From NCBI GenBank assembly GCA_020886235.1, contig AP025250.1:248001-312000 (forward strand): a DNA stretch of 64,000 nucleotides, in the 5' to 3' direction. The position numbers and the translations under genes were made by a program. Under the pieces are notes generated by a model. The model saw only the letters and a list, made by a program, of their open reading frames with translations. It had not been told where the DNA came from and made no database searches. The DNA comes from Candidatus Dependentiae bacterium Noda2021. GTDB taxonomy: Bacteria > Babelota > Babeliae > Babelales > Vermiphilaceae. Below, in pieces: positions 62,157-64,000 of this stretch. Each line of letters starts with the position of its first letter. The first letter of the stretch is position 1.

Positions 62157-63392
62157 ATGATAGATTTAAAACTATTACGCGAAAATCCTGTTCAAATTAT
62201 TGAATTATTGCACATCAAAGAACCCTCATATGACGCGCGTAAGTTATATGATTTAGATGCCAAAGTTAGACAGTTACGTATTGAAGTTGAGTCGCTGCGA
62301 AAAAAGAAAAATGACTTAGCGCAGCAAGCAAAATCAGGTGTAACCCCTGAAATTCGTACAGAATCGATGCAAATCAGTGCAGTACTCAAAGAAAAAGAAG
62401 TGAATCTGGAATCTCTTGATAAAGAGTTTAAATTATATTACCTGTCATGCCCTAATATCCCTGCCCAAGATATTCCAATGGGGGGTAAAGACTCTAATAA
62501 AGTAGTTAAAACTTTTGGAGAAAAACCTACTTTTAATTTTCCGGTTAAAAACCATTTAGAGCTGGGTACCGCGCTTAAGTGGTTTGATTTTGAAACTGCC
62601 GCGCAGATTACTGCCGGTAATTTTCCATTATACAAAGGTGATGGCGTTAAAGTTATATATGCGCTGACTATGTTTATGTTGAAAAACAACATGAAATTTG
62701 GTTTTGAACCTATTTTACCAAGCTATTTAGTTAACGAGCAATCGTTAACGGTTGCTAGTAATTTTCCTAAATTTAAAGATCAGGTCTTTGCGGTAACAGA
62801 AGATAATATCTATTTGACACCAACGGCAGAAGTTAACCTTGCAAATATGTATCGCAATAAGATTTTAAATGCAGACGAATTGCCTATTCGTATGACTTCT
62901 TGGACAAGTTGCTTTAGACGTGAAGCAGGCGGCTATGGTGCTCATGAGCGCGGATTAATACGCATGCATCAATTTGAAAAAGTTGAGTTATTTACCGTGT
63001 GCACTCCTGAACAATCCAATCAAGAACAAGAACGTATGCTTGCATGTGCCGAATCAATATTGCAGCAATTAGGGTTACATTATCGCGTAAGTTTATTAGC
63101 GGGTCAAGACTGCTCATTTGCGTCAGCAAAAACCTATGATATCGAGGTATGGTTGCCCGGTCAAGGTATGTATTATGAAGTGTCATCGATCAGTAATTGC
63201 ACCGATTTTCAAGCGCGGCGCGGTATGATTAGGTATAAAAAGAGCGCTGACTCATCTACAGAGTTGGTCAACACGCTTAATGGATCTTCCCTTGCCTTAT
63301 CACGCCTCATGGTTGCTATTCTTGAAGTTTACCAACAAGCTGATGGGAGTGTAATTATTCCTGAAGTGCTTAAAAATGAAGGAATATTTTAA
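62157..63392 (+). CDS. serS: Serine-tRNA ligase
   Basis: Class II synthetase. The 411-residue protein has an N-terminal tRNA-binding coiled coil (about 30-100, DAKVRQLRIEVESLRKKKND) and a catalytic domain with motif 2 SWTSCFRREAGGYGAHERGL, IRMHQFEKVELF, and motif 3 LNGSSLALSRLMVAILEVYQ. The motif-1 region is near GTALKWFDFETAAQI. Family and length match bacterial SerRS. The start follows a weak CTTGGAG. It contains an in-frame G6 run (62480-62485). Confidence 0.96.
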   Translation: MIDLKLLRENPVQIIELLHIKEPSYDARKLYDLDAKVRQLRIEVESLRKKKNDLAQQAKSGVTPEIRTESMQISAVLKEKEVNLESLDKEFKLYYLSCPNIPAQDIPMGGKDSNKVVKTFGEKPTFNFPVKNHLELGTALKWFDFETAAQITAGNFPLYKGDGVKVIYALTMFMLKNNMKFGFEPILPSYLVNEQSLTVASNFPKFKDQVFAVTEDNIYLTPTAEVNLANMYRNKILNADELPIRMTSWTSCFRREAGGYGAHERGLIRMHQFEKVELFTVCTPEQSNQEQERMLACAESILQQLGLHYRVSLLAGQDCSFASAKTYDIEVWLPGQGMYYEVSSISNCTDFQARRGMIRYKKSADSSTELVNTLNGSSLALSRLMVAILEVYQQADGSVIIPEVLKNEGIF

Positions 63393-63408
63393 ATTAAAAG
63401 GGTAGAGT

Positions 63409-64000
63409 ATGATATCGCAAGAGGTGTTACGCAAAATTAGAGAAATTGAAATTAAGGCTCGCCGTCTTGTGAGTGCAACCTTTATGGGTGCTGCAAGCTC
63501 TGCTCAAAAGGGCACAGGTTTTGAATTTGATCAGCTCAGAGAATACCAGCAGGGCGACGATGTTCGTGCTATAGATTGGAAGAGTTCGGCCCGCGCAAAT
63601 AAAATACTTATTAAACAGTATATTGAAGAGCGAAATCGAACAATTATAATCATGCTTGACGTATCGGGTTCGATGGGATTTGCCTCACAATCGCTTACTA
63701 AGTCAGACATTGCTGGTCAAATTGCTGCACTACTTGCACTCGTCGGGGATTATGGAAAAGACCGGGTGGGATTATTAATTTTCAGTGACCAAATTCACTC
63801 ATTTTTACCTCCTAAAAAGGGAAAAACATGGGTCCGACAAATTATTTATGAAATTTTTAGCCAGCGCCCAAACCATGCACATACCAATATTAATGCGGCT
63901 TTAGCGTATATAAATAAATATCATTATAAAAATGCACACCTTTTTTTAATTTCTGATTTCATTGATAAAGATTATGATAAAAACCTTGGCATTGCAGCAG
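63409..64000 (+). CDS. DUF58-domain protein, N-terminal 197 residues (cut by window edge)
   Basis: Translated from the ATG at 63409, the protein begins MISQEVLRKIREIEIKARRL and contains the DUF58 core: FDQLREYQQGDDVRAIDWKS, ARANKILIKQYIEERNRTI, then a vWA-like DVSGSMGFAS (MIDAS DxSxS) and DRVGLLIFSD. In other bacteria these proteins stand next to a MoxR AAA+ ATPase and other vWA proteins, forming a MoxR/DUF58 chaperone-like system. The downstream neighbours are outside the window. It starts 16 nt after serS. Confidence 0.9.
   Translation, partial: MISQEVLRKIREIEIKARRLVSATFMGAASSAQKGTGFEFDQLREYQQGDDVRAIDWKSSARANKILIKQYIEERNRTIIIMLDVSGSMGFASQSLTKSDIAGQIAALLALVGDYGKDRVGLLIFSDQIHSFLPPKKGKTWVRQIIYEIFSQRPNHAHTNINAALAYINKYHYKNAHLFLISDFIDKDYDKNLGIAA

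Noticed and set aside
1-64000. CRISPR arrays, insertion sequences, prophage or integrase genes
   Set aside because: No spaced direct repeats, transposase motifs or phage genes were seen; the only long direct repeat is the 65-nt leader duplication.

Overview
The window is an AT-rich bacterial chromosome segment, densely packed with single-copy housekeeping genes and interspersed with small secreted or membrane proteins that I cannot assign to known families. There are no insertion sequences, phage genes or CRISPR arrays. Three things together suggest a host-associated bacterium, possibly Candidatus Dependentiae (TM6/Babeliae): many orphan signal-peptide proteins in tandem families, a mitochondrial-carrier-like protein (a eukaryotic family), and a divergent sirtuin with an N-terminal signal-like segment. 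The phylum is an inference; rRNA or ribosomal-protein phylogeny would decide it.

Layout. 1-1268 (minus): a cdaA-cdaR-glmM operon whose CdaA-like protein lacks the catalytic motifs. 1361-7749: trpS, two orphan secreted/membrane proteins, PcrA/UvrD helicase, a DUF2177 membrane protein and HflX. 7943-11902: an ffh-rpsP-trmD-rplS cluster in which TrmD is fused to a second SPOUT methyltransferase. 11899-14595 (minus): small secreted proteins, murC and a MerR-type regulator. 14788-18328: yidC-recR-pepP. 18325-22449: NhaC-type antiporter, rplM and the RseP site-2 protease. 22762-42271: one nearly unbroken str-S10-spc-alpha super-operon (rpsL to rplQ, with secY, adk, map and infA, then an NfuA-type Fe-S scaffold), closed by a terminator. 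42361-54000: sirtuin-like protein, GlcG/HbpS protein, SbcC, three tandem secreted paralogues, phosphohexomutase, endonuclease IV, GAPDH and two tandem exported paralogues behind a duplicated 65-nt leader. 54083-64000: tRNA with CAT anticodon, zinc-ribbon protein, RNase HI, SpoIID/LytB protein, mitochondrial-carrier-like protein, TrpX-like binding protein, YdjM, PutP-type symporter, TatD, HU, SerRS and the start of a DUF58 protein.

The most striking sequence-level pattern is a set of eleven single-base frame breaks in nine otherwise complete genes (trpS, pcrA, murC, nhaC, fusA, rplC twice, sbcC, one secreted paralogue, nfo twice). In each case adding one base restores a protein of the family's usual length. 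Nine of the eleven lie at a run of four G or four C where five are needed. Several genes are essential, so residual homopolymer sequencing error is the likeliest cause, but recoding or transcriptional slippage should be excluded. I annotate these genes across the break.

The main biological leads are the mitochondrial-carrier-like protein (56619-57464), the CdaA-like protein without its active site, the exported sirtuin-like protein, the TrmD fusion, and the duplicated leader whose perfect 10-bp inverted repeat covers both the Shine-Dalgarno sequence and the start codon.
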